A stretch of DNA of 64,000 nucleotides, from NCBI RefSeq assembly GCF_003056725.1, contig NZ_QBKZ01000015.1, positions 154,760 through 218,759 of the forward strand, read 5' to 3'. A program made the position numbers and the translations under genes. This DNA is from Mangrovicoccus ximenensis (GTDB lineage Bacteria; Pseudomonadota; Alphaproteobacteria; Rhodobacterales; Rhodobacteraceae). Below, one piece after another: positions 17,804 to 27,517 of the stretch. Below the pieces are notes generated by a model. That model ran no database searches. It had not been told where the DNA came from and was given only the letters and a program-made list of their open reading frames with translations. Position 1 is the stretch's first letter. The number at the start of each line of letters is the position of its first letter.

Positions 17804-18539
17804 GTGCGACGAGCAAACACATGCCCGGTCTAGCGGAAAAGCAGGAGCACGCCTGTCAGTCGCCTCACCCCGCCCCCGCCGCAACGCCAAGTGATCGGGC
17901 AAAACGACGTTTCAGTTATGATTTGCCACCTCACCATCTACCCAAGTCAAAGTCACGCATAGATATTTTCATCCGCTATACCCATCGGGCGTTGTTGGAC
18001 AAATCAACTGGCGACCGCAGTCCCCCTTTCCCCGGACAGACCTATCCCATTACGCGCGGCGCGAGGATTTGCGCCTGCCGCTCCTGCGGCGCTGCCGCTC
18101 CTGCGGCGCGCGTGCGGCGTGTTCCGACGGGTCGACGGCGCTCACCGGCGTCCGTCCCGGATTCTGCCGCCTGGCCGGAAATCGGGCCGAACGAAAATGG
18201 TTTCCACCAGACTGCCAAACTGTCCCGAGCCCTGCATGACCGGACATCCCCTTGCCCTGCGAGCGGCTGCATCCCGCGGATGTCCGGATCCGGGCCGCGC
18301 GGCGGGTGCGCGGCGAGACGCCGGAAGCCCCTCATTTCACGAAAAATCGTATTCTGGGGAGGGCTTTTGTTTCCAGAGGAACCGTTGCGGTTGTGCCGAT
18401 TGGTCACAGTTCCCGGCACGGGCCGGACCGATGGCGGAGGCCGCGCTGCCGCGCGGGAACGGGGCTTCGCTGCGGCTGCGTCGGGTGCAGGCTGCGCATT
18501 CCCATTGACGGCGCGCGAAAACCCTGCATATGCGAGCCC
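17804..18539. other. Gene-free stretch between lipoprotein and lepA
   Basis: About 735 bases. They hold an IS5-type end (17988-18022) and a short tandem of GCCGCTCCTGCGGCGC at about 18077-18110. The rest is upstream sequence of lepA, including an AT-richer patch near 18340-18365 that may carry its promoter. Long open frames here match nothing and run into lepA in other frames. Confidence 0.5.
17988..18022 (+). mobile_element. IS5/IS903-like end remnant, copy A
   Basis: GGGCGTTGTTGGACAAATCA then ACTGGCGACCGCAGT. Nearly the same 34 bases recur in the same orientation at 40059-40093 (one mismatch, A/G after ATCA). The form resembles the GGCTTTGTTGAATAAATCAG end of IS903-group elements. No transposase adjoins. 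Confidence 0.6.
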
Positions 18540-20339
<1,800 letters not shown>

Positions 20340-20340
20340 C

Positions 20341-20829
20341 GTGTCCTTCAGCCGTGCGGAGTTCCTCGAAAGGAACCTCGCGCGGCAATCGGACCTGATC
20401 AGGGCGGCCGATCTGAAGGCCGCCTTTCTCGTTCCCACGGCCACGGCCATGGTCGGCGTGCTGGCCGCGCTGTTCCGCTCCTCGCATCCCGGCACCCTGT
20501 CCTTCCTTCTGCTGAAGCTGAACCTGGTGCCGATGATCCTCCTCTTCACGGTGATCGGGCTGGCGGTCTTCCCGCGCTTCCGCCGCGGGCAGGGGCAAGG
20601 GGCGCTCCTCTTCTTCGGCGACATCGCCGGGCAGGACCGGCAGGCCTATGCCGATGCGGCGGTGGGCGTGGACGAAGAAAGCTACCTGGGCGACTTGGCC
20701 GAAACCTGCCACGTCACCGCCTGCATCGCCCGCACGAAGCACCGCCTGGCGCGGCTGGACTATCTCTGTTTCCTCGTGATCCTGCCCTTCTGGGCCAGTG
20801 CGGTCTATGTGCTGAGTACCGAGATGTAG
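20341..20829 (+). CDS. PycTM-like (DUF5706) membrane protein, orphan Pycsar-type effector candidate
   Basis: 162 residues. An N-terminal helix (ERNLARQSDLIRAADLKAAF) is followed by two hydrophobic helices (about 28-46 and 57-78), then FPRFRRG and ALLFFGDIAGQDRQAYADAA, a helix YLGDLAETCHVTACIARTKH, and a final hydrophobic segment. This order, especially the FPR...FGDIA...Y pattern, is that of the DUF5706/PycTM proteins. In Pycsar phage defence such proteins permeabilise the membrane when a cyclase makes cCMP or cUMP. No uridylate/cytidylate cyclase is visible in the window. GTG start one base after lepA. Family call by pattern; defensive role is inference. Confidence 0.65.
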   Translation: MSFSRAEFLERNLARQSDLIRAADLKAAFLVPTATAMVGVLAALFRSSHPGTLSFLLLKLNLVPMILLFTVIGLAVFPRFRRGQGQGALLFFGDIAGQDRQAYADAAVGVDEESYLGDLAETCHVTACIARTKHRLARLDYLCFLVILPFWASAVYVLSTEM

Positions 20830-20868
20830 GGTAGTGACATTAGAATGTGTCGTTTGCAGGGAATCTCC

Positions 20869-21087
20869 ATGGATCGTGACCCTTTGGGCAAAAATATTGA
20901 ATTGAATTTAAAGCATCTGATGGCCGAACGGGGCACAAGCGCCTTCGAACTCGCTTATGCGGCCGGTTTAAGTCGGACCGCGATTGACGATATCCGTAAG
21001 CGCCTCGCCATTACCCCTGCAGCTGCGCGCCTCGCGCCGGTCCCGACAATGTCCGGTAATCTGCCATTATCGGCCAACATTGTGTAG
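20869..21087 (+). pseudogene. XRE-type helix-turn-helix fragment
   Basis: From the ATG at 20869 the first 45 residues (NLKHLMAERGTSAFELAYAA, GLSRTAIDDIRK) are a phage-repressor-like HTH. After DDIRK the sequence departs from the family and ends 28 codons later, so most of the domain and any C-terminal part are missing. The coding start is AT-richer than its neighbours (GGGCAAAAATATTGAATTG region), suggesting foreign origin. Probable prophage or island remnant. Confidence 0.5.
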
Positions 21088-21128
21088 CGGGCGCTCAGGC
21101 CGCTGACGCAACCCGGTAACAGTCCGAC

Positions 21129-21683
21129 TTACGCTTTCTGACGTGGCTTTCCCCACTCCGCCAAGCCTTCTGCAGTGACCGGGCTGTCCTTCAACGTCGG
21201 CACTTTCTCGCAGAAGACGACCACGTTCCGCGCTTCCGACCGCGCCGACGGAACGATGAGCCCGTCGAAGTCCAGGAAATGCGCCGCTTCGCCGATCTGC
21301 TGCGTCCGCGGGTATTCGCCCTGCCGCTCCGCATAGGACAGCCGCCCGAAATGCTCGGTCCTCAGCCCCGCGGTTGCAAGCGCGGCGATGTCGAGAAACT
21401 GAAGCGCCCGGTCCAATGCCAGCCCGATCCGGAACATCTCGTAGCGCACCTTGCTCGGCATAACCGGCTGGCCACGCATCAAATGGAACCGCATTTCCTC
21501 CAGGGCCCCGGCTTCCGTCATCGAAGTGTAGAGGACCGGGAAGCTGGCATCGTCCCAGCGGCCGCCCGAGGCGCTGCATTGCAACGGATCGCGTCCTTCG
21601 CGCACCAGGCGCCAGACCGGTGCGTCGAAGATCACGGGCTCGATCGCCTCGAGCGCGTCGAGCAAAGCGGCGTCGCGGCGCAT
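21129..21683 (-). CDS. RES-domain toxin
   Basis: A 184-residue RES-family protein. The motif residues are visible: RLVREG, SGGRWDDASFPVLYTS (R...GRWN...YTS type), EEMRFHLMRG and a C-terminal VVVFCEKVPT. RES toxins degrade or modify NAD+ and are paired with Xre/MbcA/ParS antitoxins, as here: the antitoxin gene ends three bases upstream on the same strand. Full length, with an ATG at 21683. Plasmid-addiction use is plausible because repA is divergent next door. Confidence 0.88.
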   Translation of the reverse strand: MRRDAALLDALEAIEPVIFDAPVWRLVREGRDPLQCSASGGRWDDASFPVLYTSMTEAGALEEMRFHLMRGQPVMPSKVRYEMFRIGLALDRALQFLDIAALATAGLRTEHFGRLSYAERQGEYPRTQQIGEAAHFLDFDGLIVPSARSEARNVVVFCEKVPTLKDSPVTAEGLAEWGKPRQKA

Positions 21684-21686
21684 GGA

Positions 21687-22025
21687 TTACAGGTACACGT
21701 CGTTATCGAGCCGGTCGATCACCGCCAGCACCTCGAGACTGCGGTCATCATGGATCAGGTCGATCGCCCGATGCCCCTCCAGCTGCGGGTGCCGCGCATA
21801 TAGCCAGGCCCGCACCTCCTCGGGCTCGTAATACTCGTTCAGCCGCCCGACGATGTAGTAGAGATCCGACAGGATCAGCGCGTTCCTCGGCTGCGGCCGC
21901 ATTTCGCCGGCCTTCCAGCGAGACACGGTCGCCTTGGAGACATCCGTGATATTGGCGATGTCCGTGCCCTTGAGGGCGCCGAACTGTGCAAGCTCGCCAA
22001 TATAGCGGGAGACCGGGCTCAGCAT
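21687..22025 (-). CDS. Xre/MbcA/ParS-type antitoxin
   Basis: A 112-residue antitoxin partner of the RES protein. There is an N-terminal HTH (IANITDVSKATVSRWKAGEM) and a C-terminal toxin-binding part (LSDLYYIVGRLNEYYEPEEV, HRAIDLIHDDRSLEVL). The ATG at 22025 is preferred; a GTG at 22037 is an alternative. It precedes the toxin by three bases, typical of an autoregulated operon. It is divergent from repA across about 190 bases. Confidence 0.85.
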   Translation of the reverse strand: MLSPVSRYIGELAQFGALKGTDIANITDVSKATVSRWKAGEMRPQPRNALILSDLYYIVGRLNEYYEPEEVRAWLYARHPQLEGHRAIDLIHDDRSLEVLAVIDRLDNDVYL

Positions 22026-22157
22026 ATGCGACCCCACAAAGGTTGCGTTTGAGTTTCATGGAATGAAATGGTGAAACCGGAACGGAAAGTCAAGCCGCGG
22101 CCCTTTCCCCGGCGTCTCCCGAAAATGCTTGCGCGAATCCGGAACCTTGCCCAATAG

Positions 22158-22200
22158 TCACGGAAAAGAAGCGTAGAACGTCAATTTCCGTGAACACGGA
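22158..22200. promoter_or_regulatory. Palindromic operator/parS-like sites upstream of repA
   Basis: TCACGGAAA (22158-22166) is an inverted copy of TTTCCGTGA (22185-22193), and the second arm overlaps a perfect 14-base palindrome TCCGTG-AA-CACGGA (22187-22200). RepABC loci carry such palindromes as RepA operators or RepB-binding parS. Position 17 bases before the repA ATG favours an operator. Inferred from symmetry alone. Confidence 0.5.
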
Positions 22201-22216
22201 TTCGGGCAGGAAGCAA

Positions 22217-23404
22217 ATGGACACAACAGACGCCCGGGCACATCTGAATGCCGTCATCCGCGGGCATTCCGAAACCCTTGCCGTGCAGCTCCATGCGCTG
22301 CGCGAAGGCCTTTTCCCGCCCGATGCCGCCAAGGCCATGCGCAAATTCACCTCCGGGGAAGCCGCCCAGCTCCTCGGGGTCAACGATTCCTACCTGCGCA
22401 AGCTGCATCTCGACGGCAAAGGCCCAACGCCCGAGGTGACGGGCGGCAATCGCCGTCTCTATTCGGTGCAGGACCTGCGCGACCTGCGCGAGCTGCTGGA
22501 AAAGACCGCCCGCAAGCCCGGCGACTACCTGCCCGGCCGCCGCGGCGCCGACCACCTGCAGGTCATCGGCGTGATGAACTTCAAGGGCGGCTCCGGCAAG
22601 ACCACCACCTCGGCGCATCTCGCCCAGTACCTCGCGCTGAACGGCTACCGCGTCCTCGCCATCGACCTCGACCCGCAGGCCTCGATGACCGCGCTCCACG
22701 GCGTCCAGCCGGAATACGACCTGCCCGACGGCGGCACGCTCTACGACGCGATCCGCTATGCCGATCCCCTGCCGATCCGCGACGTGATCCGCAAAACCTA
22801 CATCCCCGGACTCGACCTGATCCCCGGCAATCTCGAACTCATGGAATTCGAGCACGAGACCCCGCGCGCCCTCGCCCAGGGCAATGCCGGGCTGTTCTTC
22901 TTCCGCGTCAAGGAAGCCCTCGCCCAGGTCGATGCCGATTACGACGTCGTGGTGATCGACTGCCCGCCGCAGCTTGGCTTCCTGACCATGTCCGCGCTCT
23001 CGGCCGCAACCGGCGTGCTCGTCACCATCCACCCGGAAATGCTCGACGTCATGTCGATGTCGCAGTTCCTGCGCATGACCGCCGACCTGATGGACGTGAT
23101 CGCCGAATCCGGCGCCGACATGTCCCATGACTGGATGCGCTACCTGCTCACCCGCTACGAGCCGACCGACGCGCCGCAGAACCGCATCGTCGCCTTCCTG
23201 CGCACCATGTACGGCGACAACGTGCTGAATTCGCCGATGCTGAAATCCACCGCGATTTCCGATGCCGGCCTCACCAAGCAGACGCTCTACGAGGTCAACC
23301 GCTCGGCCTTCACCCGATCCACCTATGACCGCGCGATCGAAAGCCTGAACGCCGTGAACGGCGAGATCGCCGATCTGATCCAGAAGACCTGGGGGCGCCG
23401 ATGA
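22217..23404 (+). CDS. repA: RepA, ParA-type partition protein of a repABC replicon
   Basis: A 395-residue plasmid partition ATPase. It has an N-terminal MerR/ParA-type HTH (about 45-95, KFTSGEAAQLLGVNDSYLRK), a deviant Walker A MNFKGGSGKTTTSAHLA, Walker A' DLDPQASMTALHG and Walker B VVIDCPPQLGF. The length matches RepA of repABC plasmids. ATG at 22217 follows AGGAAG; a GTG at 22190 lies inside the palindromes and is rejected. The stop overlaps repB (ATGA). Divergent from the RES/Xre pair. Intact. Confidence 0.93.
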   Translation: MDTTDARAHLNAVIRGHSETLAVQLHALREGLFPPDAAKAMRKFTSGEAAQLLGVNDSYLRKLHLDGKGPTPEVTGGNRRLYSVQDLRDLRELLEKTARKPGDYLPGRRGADHLQVIGVMNFKGGSGKTTTSAHLAQYLALNGYRVLAIDLDPQASMTALHGVQPEYDLPDGGTLYDAIRYADPLPIRDVIRKTYIPGLDLIPGNLELMEFEHETPRALAQGNAGLFFFRVKEALAQVDADYDVVVIDCPPQLGFLTMSALSAATGVLVTIHPEMLDVMSMSQFLRMTADLMDVIAESGADMSHDWMRYLLTRYEPTDAPQNRIVAFLRTMYGDNVLNSPMLKSTAISDAGLTKQTLYEVNRSAFTRSTYDRAIESLNAVNGEIADLIQKTWGRR

Positions 23405-24264
23405 CCGACCACAAGAAACGCCGCATGTCGATGCTGGACGGGCTGGCCAAGGCCGGAACCGCCGCGCCGCCGCCCTCGATGATGGGCGCCAACCGCGCGC
23501 TGCGCTCGGCACGGGATGCGGTCGACAGCCACAATGTCTGGGATCTCGACCCGGCCGCCATCGAGGACAGCCGCATCGCCGACCGGCTGGATCCCGAGGA
23601 CGTGGCCGATCTGCGCGAGGCGATCGAGGCCAACGGCCAGGCCGTGCCGATCCTCGTGCGCCGCCACCCTGCCGAACCCGACCGCTATCTGCTGGTCTAT
23701 GGCCGCCGCCGGCTGGAGGCGATCCGCTCCTCCGACAAGGTCGCGAAGGTCCGTGCGCTGGTCGCCAATCTCGACGAGGGGGCCGCCCTCAAGTCGCAGA
23801 TTTCCGAGAACATGGCGCGGCGCGACCTGTCCTTCATCGAAAAGGCGCTCTTCGCCCAGTCTCTGGTCGAGTCGGGCTTCGGCACCCAGGCCAAGGTCGC
23901 CGAAGTGCTCACCGTGACCAAATCCGCGATTTCCATGGGCATCGCCGTGGCCGAGTCGATCGGGCGCGACCTCGCCGCCGCCATCGGCCCGGCCCACGGC
24001 ATCGGCCGTCCCCGCTGGGAAGCGCTGGCCCAGGCCATCGACGCCTCGGGGATCGACCGCGAGCGGCTGATCGGCATTGCCGCTGACGTGCATGACCGCG
24101 CCGCCGTCGCGGTCTTCAACCGCGCCGACAGGGCGCGGGACGCCCTGCCAATGGCGGCCATCCGCCCGCCCCCGCGGAGCCCGGCCATGCCGCCCGGACA
24201 GCCCCCCTGCACCAGCAAATCCTTTCCCGCATCGGCGCTTCGCCGGTTGCCGAAGACCAACTGA
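23401..24264 (+). pseudogene. repB: RepB, ParB-type partition protein, C-terminally truncated
   Basis: The first 240 or so residues are RepB: ParB/sulfiredoxin-like domain (LDPEDVADLREAIEANGQAV, YLLVYGRRRLEAI, NMARRDLSFIEKALFAQSL) and the HTH (GTQAKVAEVLTVTKSAISMG). RepB should continue for about 80-90 more residues to the dimerisation domain; instead the sequence passes near 24130 into the tail of dprA in another frame, giving about 45 nonsense residues. repC, the initiator, is absent. The locus therefore cannot replicate by itself. Confidence 0.85.
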
Positions 24265-24374
24265 TCCGCGATCTCGGCCTGCCCGCGAGCGAGCTGTCTC
24301 CGGTGCTGCTGGCGCTGGAGCTGGAGGGGCGGATCGCCCGCCAGAGCGGCGGCCTCGTCAGCTTGGCCGACTGA
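24135..24374 (+). pseudogene. dprA: DprA, C-terminal winged-helix fragment
   Basis: In a frame different from repB, about 60 clear residues (LHQQILSRIGASPVAEDQLI, RDLGLPASELSPVLLALELE, IARQSGGLVSLAD stop) match the C-terminal winged helix of DprA, the RecA-loading protein of natural transformation. The Rossmann/SAM part is missing. dprA commonly precedes topA in alphaproteobacteria, and topA follows by 89 bases, so this is the native site into which the repAB segment has been joined. Confidence 0.8.
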
Positions 24375-24463
24375 GGGGGTCAGGCCCGCATGCATTGACA
24401 TTCGCAATGCAAGGGCCCCATCTACCCCGCAGTTTCTAGACTGTCAGTCCGAAAAGAGCGTGA

Positions 24464-27100
24464 ATGCCTGTCGTCGTCGTCGAATCCCCGGCCAAAGCCA
24501 AGACTATCAACAAATATCTGGGATCCGACTATACGGTCCTGGCCTCCTACGGCCATGTCCGGGACCTGCCGCCGAAGAACGGCTCGGTCGATCCCGAGCA
24601 GGATTTCGAGATGCTGTGGGAGATCGCCTCCGACAGCAGGAAGCACGTCAAGGCGATCGCCGACGCGCTGGCCGATGACGACGCGCTGATCCTCGCGACC
24701 GACCCCGACCGCGAGGGCGAAGCGATCTCCTGGCACCTGCAGGAGGCGCTGACCAAGCGCAAGGCGATCAAGAAGACCACCGACGTCAAGCGCGTCGTGT
24801 TCAACGCGATCACCAAGCAGGCGGTCACCACCGCGATGAAATCGCCGCGCGATGTCGACATGGAGCTGGTCGAGGCCTACTTGGCCCGCCGCGCGCTCGA
24901 CTACCTCGTGGGCTTCAATCTCTCGCCGGTGCTCTGGCGGAAGCTGCCGGGCGCCAAGTCCGCGGGCCGCGTGCAGTCGGTCTGCCTGCGGCTGATCGTC
25001 GAGCGCGAAATGGAGATCGAGGCCTTCCGCGCCCAGGAATACTGGACCGTCAAGGCGGCTCTGAAGACCCCGCGCAACCAGATGCTCGAGGCGCGGCTGA
25101 CCGTGCTGGGCGGGCAGAAGCTCGACAAGTTCGACATTCCGACCCAGGACGCCGCGGATCTTGCCGTCCAGGCGATCCGCTCGCGCGAGCTGGCGGTGAA
25201 ATCGGTCGAGGCGCGGCCCGGTTCGCGCAATCCCTCGCCGCCCTTCATGACCTCGACCCTGCAGCAGGAAGCCAGCCGCAAGTTCGGCATGGGCGCGCGA
25301 CAGACCATGTCGGCGGCGCAGCGTCTCTACGAAGCCGGCCACATCACCTACATGCGGACCGACGGCATCGACATGGCGCCCGAAGCCGTGACCATGGCGC
25401 GCGACGCGATCAAGGACCGCTACGGCGCTGATTACCTGCCGCAGAAGCCGCGCACCTACAAGAACAAGGCCAAGAACGCGCAGGAAGCCCACGAATGCAT
25501 CCGGCCGACCGAGATGGCGATGGCCCCGGATCAGCTGAAGATTTCCGACGCCGACCAGCGCAAGCTCTACGACCTGATCTGGAAGCGCACGCTGGCGAGC
25601 CAGATGGAGGCCGCGCGGCTGGAGCGCACCACGGTCGAGGTCTTCTCGGCCGACGGCCAGGTGGGCCTGCGCGCCACCGGCCAGGTCGTGCTGTTCGACG
25701 GGTTCCTCCGCGTCTACGAAGAGGGCCGCGACGAGCCCGAGGATGACGATGACCGCCGCCTGCCCCAGGTCGCCGAAGGCGAGCCGATGCAGAAGCAGGA
25801 GGTCACGCCCGAACAGCATTTCACCCAGCCGCCGCCGCGCTACACCGAAGCGACGCTGGTCAAGAAGATGGAGGAGCTCGGCATCGGGCGCCCCTCCACC
25901 TATGCCTCGATCGTCACCACGATCCAGGACCGCGGCTACGTGACGAAGGACCAGAACCGGCTGATCCCCGAAGACAAGGGGCGGCTGGTGACGATCTTCC
26001 TCACCAAGTATTTCCGCCGCTACGTCGAATACGACTTCACCGCCGGGCTGGAGAACCAGCTTGATGACGTCTCGGCGGGCGAGCGCGACTACAAGGAGGT
26101 GCTGCGGCAGTTCTGGCGCGATTTCTCGGCCGCGATCGAGGAAACAGCCGATCTGCGGATCTCGGAGGTGCTCGACCAGATCGACGAGGCGCTGGCGCCG
26201 CATCTCTATCCGCCGAAGGAGGACGGATCCGATCCGCGTATCTGCCCGAATTGCGGCACCGGCCGGCTCAGCATGCGCACCGCGCGCTCGGGCGGCGCCT
26301 TCATCGGCTGCTCGAACTATCCCGAATGCCGCTTCACCCGGCCCTTCGGCCCGCCGCTGGAAGGCGACGAGGCGGCCCGCGCGATTCCGCCCGAAGGCAA
26401 GCTGCTGGGCGAGGATGGGGGCGACGAGATCCGCGTCTTCAAGGGCCGGTTCGGCCCCTATGTCCAGCGCGGCCCGGCGACCGACGAAAACCCCAAGCCG
26501 CCGCGCCAGTCGGTGCCGAAGCCCTGGCCGCCCGAGGAGGTCAGCCTCGAACAGGCGGTGAAGCTTCTGTCCCTGCCGCGCGAAATCGGCCCGCATCCCG
26601 AGGACGGGGTGATGATCTGGGCCAATATCGGCCGGTACGGACCTTACCTGAAGCACGCGGATTCGATTTCGAACAAGGGCGGCACCAATGCCAACCTCGA
26701 GGATGTCGAGGAGGTCTTCACCATCGGCATGAACCGCGCGGTCGAGGTCCTGGCCTCGAAGCCGAAGCGCGGCAAGCCGGCCGCCACGAAGCCGCTGAAG
26801 GAGCTGGGCGAGCATCCCGATGGCGGCGAGCTGTCGGTGATGAAGGGCCGCTACGGACCCTATGTCAAATGGGGCAAGGTCAATGCCACCCTCCCCGAGA
26901 CGGTCGAGCCCGAGGACGTGACGCTGGATCTGGCGGTCGAGCTGGTCAATGCCCGCGCCACGAAGTCCGGCGCCAAGAAGAAGGCCCCGGCGAAGAAACC
27001 GGCCGCCAAGAAGACCGCGGCGAAGAAACCGGCGGCCAAGAAGGCGCCCGCCAAGAAGAAGGCGGCCGACGGCGGCGAGGGTCCGGACGTCCTGGAATAG
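24464..27100 (+). CDS. topA: DNA topoisomerase I
   Basis: An 878-residue type IA topoisomerase. Toprim at the N-terminus (VVVESPAKAKTINKYLG, ATDPDREGEAISWHLQ), active-site Tyr in AGHITYMRTDG, and a C-terminal zinc ribbon (CPNCGTGRL ... GCSNYPECRF) followed by repeated FGPYVQRG/YGPYLKH/YGPYVKW units. The last 45 residues are Lys/Ala/Pro-rich. Full length. Relaxes negative supercoils; essential or nearly so. The ATG at 24464 follows GAAAAGAGCG. Confidence 0.96.
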   Translation: MPVVVVESPAKAKTINKYLGSDYTVLASYGHVRDLPPKNGSVDPEQDFEMLWEIASDSRKHVKAIADALADDDALILATDPDREGEAISWHLQEALTKRKAIKKTTDVKRVVFNAITKQAVTTAMKSPRDVDMELVEAYLARRALDYLVGFNLSPVLWRKLPGAKSAGRVQSVCLRLIVEREMEIEAFRAQEYWTVKAALKTPRNQMLEARLTVLGGQKLDKFDIPTQDAADLAVQAIRSRELAVKSVEARPGSRNPSPPFMTSTLQQEASRKFGMGARQTMSAAQRLYEAGHITYMRTDGIDMAPEAVTMARDAIKDRYGADYLPQKPRTYKNKAKNAQEAHECIRPTEMAMAPDQLKISDADQRKLYDLIWKRTLASQMEAARLERTTVEVFSADGQVGLRATGQVVLFDGFLRVYEEGRDEPEDDDDRRLPQVAEGEPMQKQEVTPEQHFTQPPPRYTEATLVKKMEELGIGRPSTYASIVTTIQDRGYVTKDQNRLIPEDKGRLVTIFLTKYFRRYVEYDFTAGLENQLDDVSAGERDYKEVLRQFWRDFSAAIEETADLRISEVLDQIDEALAPHLYPPKEDGSDPRICPNCGTGRLSMRTARSGGAFIGCSNYPECRFTRPFGPPLEGDEAARAIPPEGKLLGEDGGDEIRVFKGRFGPYVQRGPATDENPKPPRQSVPKPWPPEEVSLEQAVKLLSLPREIGPHPEDGVMIWANIGRYGPYLKHADSISNKGGTNANLEDVEEVFTIGMNRAVEVLASKPKRGKPAATKPLKELGEHPDGGELSVMKGRYGPYVKWGKVNATLPETVEPEDVTLDLAVELVNARATKSGAKKKAPAKKPAAKKTAAKKPAAKKAPAKKKAADGGEGPDVLE

Positions 27101-27104
27101 CGCC

Positions 27105-27225
27105 ATGCGCCCGGCCTGCCATGTCCGGATGCTCTCCGAGACCGAGCGCGGCGCGGCAGCCGCGCTGATCTGGCAGGCCTTTTCCCGCAAGCTCGGCGCC
27201 GCGCTGGCGCCCGCGCCGAAGGCGC
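27105..27225 (+). pseudogene. GNAT N-acetyltransferase, N-terminal fragment
   Basis: An ATG four bases after topA begins about 40 residues resembling the first helix region of a GNAT acetyltransferase (LSETERGAAAALIWQAFSRK, LGAALAPAPKAL). Homology stops near 27225, where antisense sequence of a CPBP protease begins. The acetyl-CoA-binding part is absent. Family call is moderate because the fragment is short. Confidence 0.55.
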
Positions 27226-27229
27226 TCGG

Positions 27230-27436
27230 CGGCAGGACCGAGCCGGGCGTGTCGCCGGTGGCAAGCCGGTCCAGCGCGGCGCGGCGGTCCCCGGCAAAGA
27301 GGCCGATCCCCGCGCCGAAGGCCGCAGCCTGCAGCCCGAGGGCGATGGCGGGGATCAGCAGGATCCCGAAAAACGTGCGCCACAGGCCCGAGCGCGGGCG
27401 GGCTGGCGCGACATAGCTGTCGAAACGGGGAGGCAT
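27230..27436 (-). pseudogene. CPBP/CAAX-type intramembrane protease, N-terminal fragment
   Basis: About 68 residues beginning MPPRFDSYVAPARPRSGLWR followed by one TM segment (FFGILLIPAIALGLQAAAFG). This matches the start of CPBP-family (CAAX amino-terminal protease) proteins of this group. The catalytic EExxR and H motifs would lie further on and are missing, because the sequence meets the GNAT fragment tail to tail at about 27227. It is divergent from recQ. Confidence 0.55.
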
Positions 27437-27517
27437 CGGTCCCTTGCTTGTTAACCGGGGCTTGATGTGCCAGAACTATGCCATAACGAGCAGCAGACAA
27501 GAACAGGCCTTTTCCCC

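Noticed and set aside
18060..18120. Short tandem GCCGCTCCTGCGGCGC
   Set aside because: Only two imperfect units in GC-rich intergenic DNA; too little to call a functional repeat.
22190..22216. GTG start of repA at 22190
   Set aside because: It would start inside the palindromes and lacks a ribosome site; the ATG at 22217 has AGGAAG upstream.
26940..27090. Tandem AAGAAG/CCGGCC-type repeat near the topA end
   Set aside because: It encodes the Lys/Ala/Pro tail normal for alphaproteobacterial TopA, not an independent repeat element.
24422..27436. A 1004-codon open frame antisense to topA
   Set aside because: Only its first 68 codons (the CPBP fragment) look like protein; the rest is an antisense shadow.
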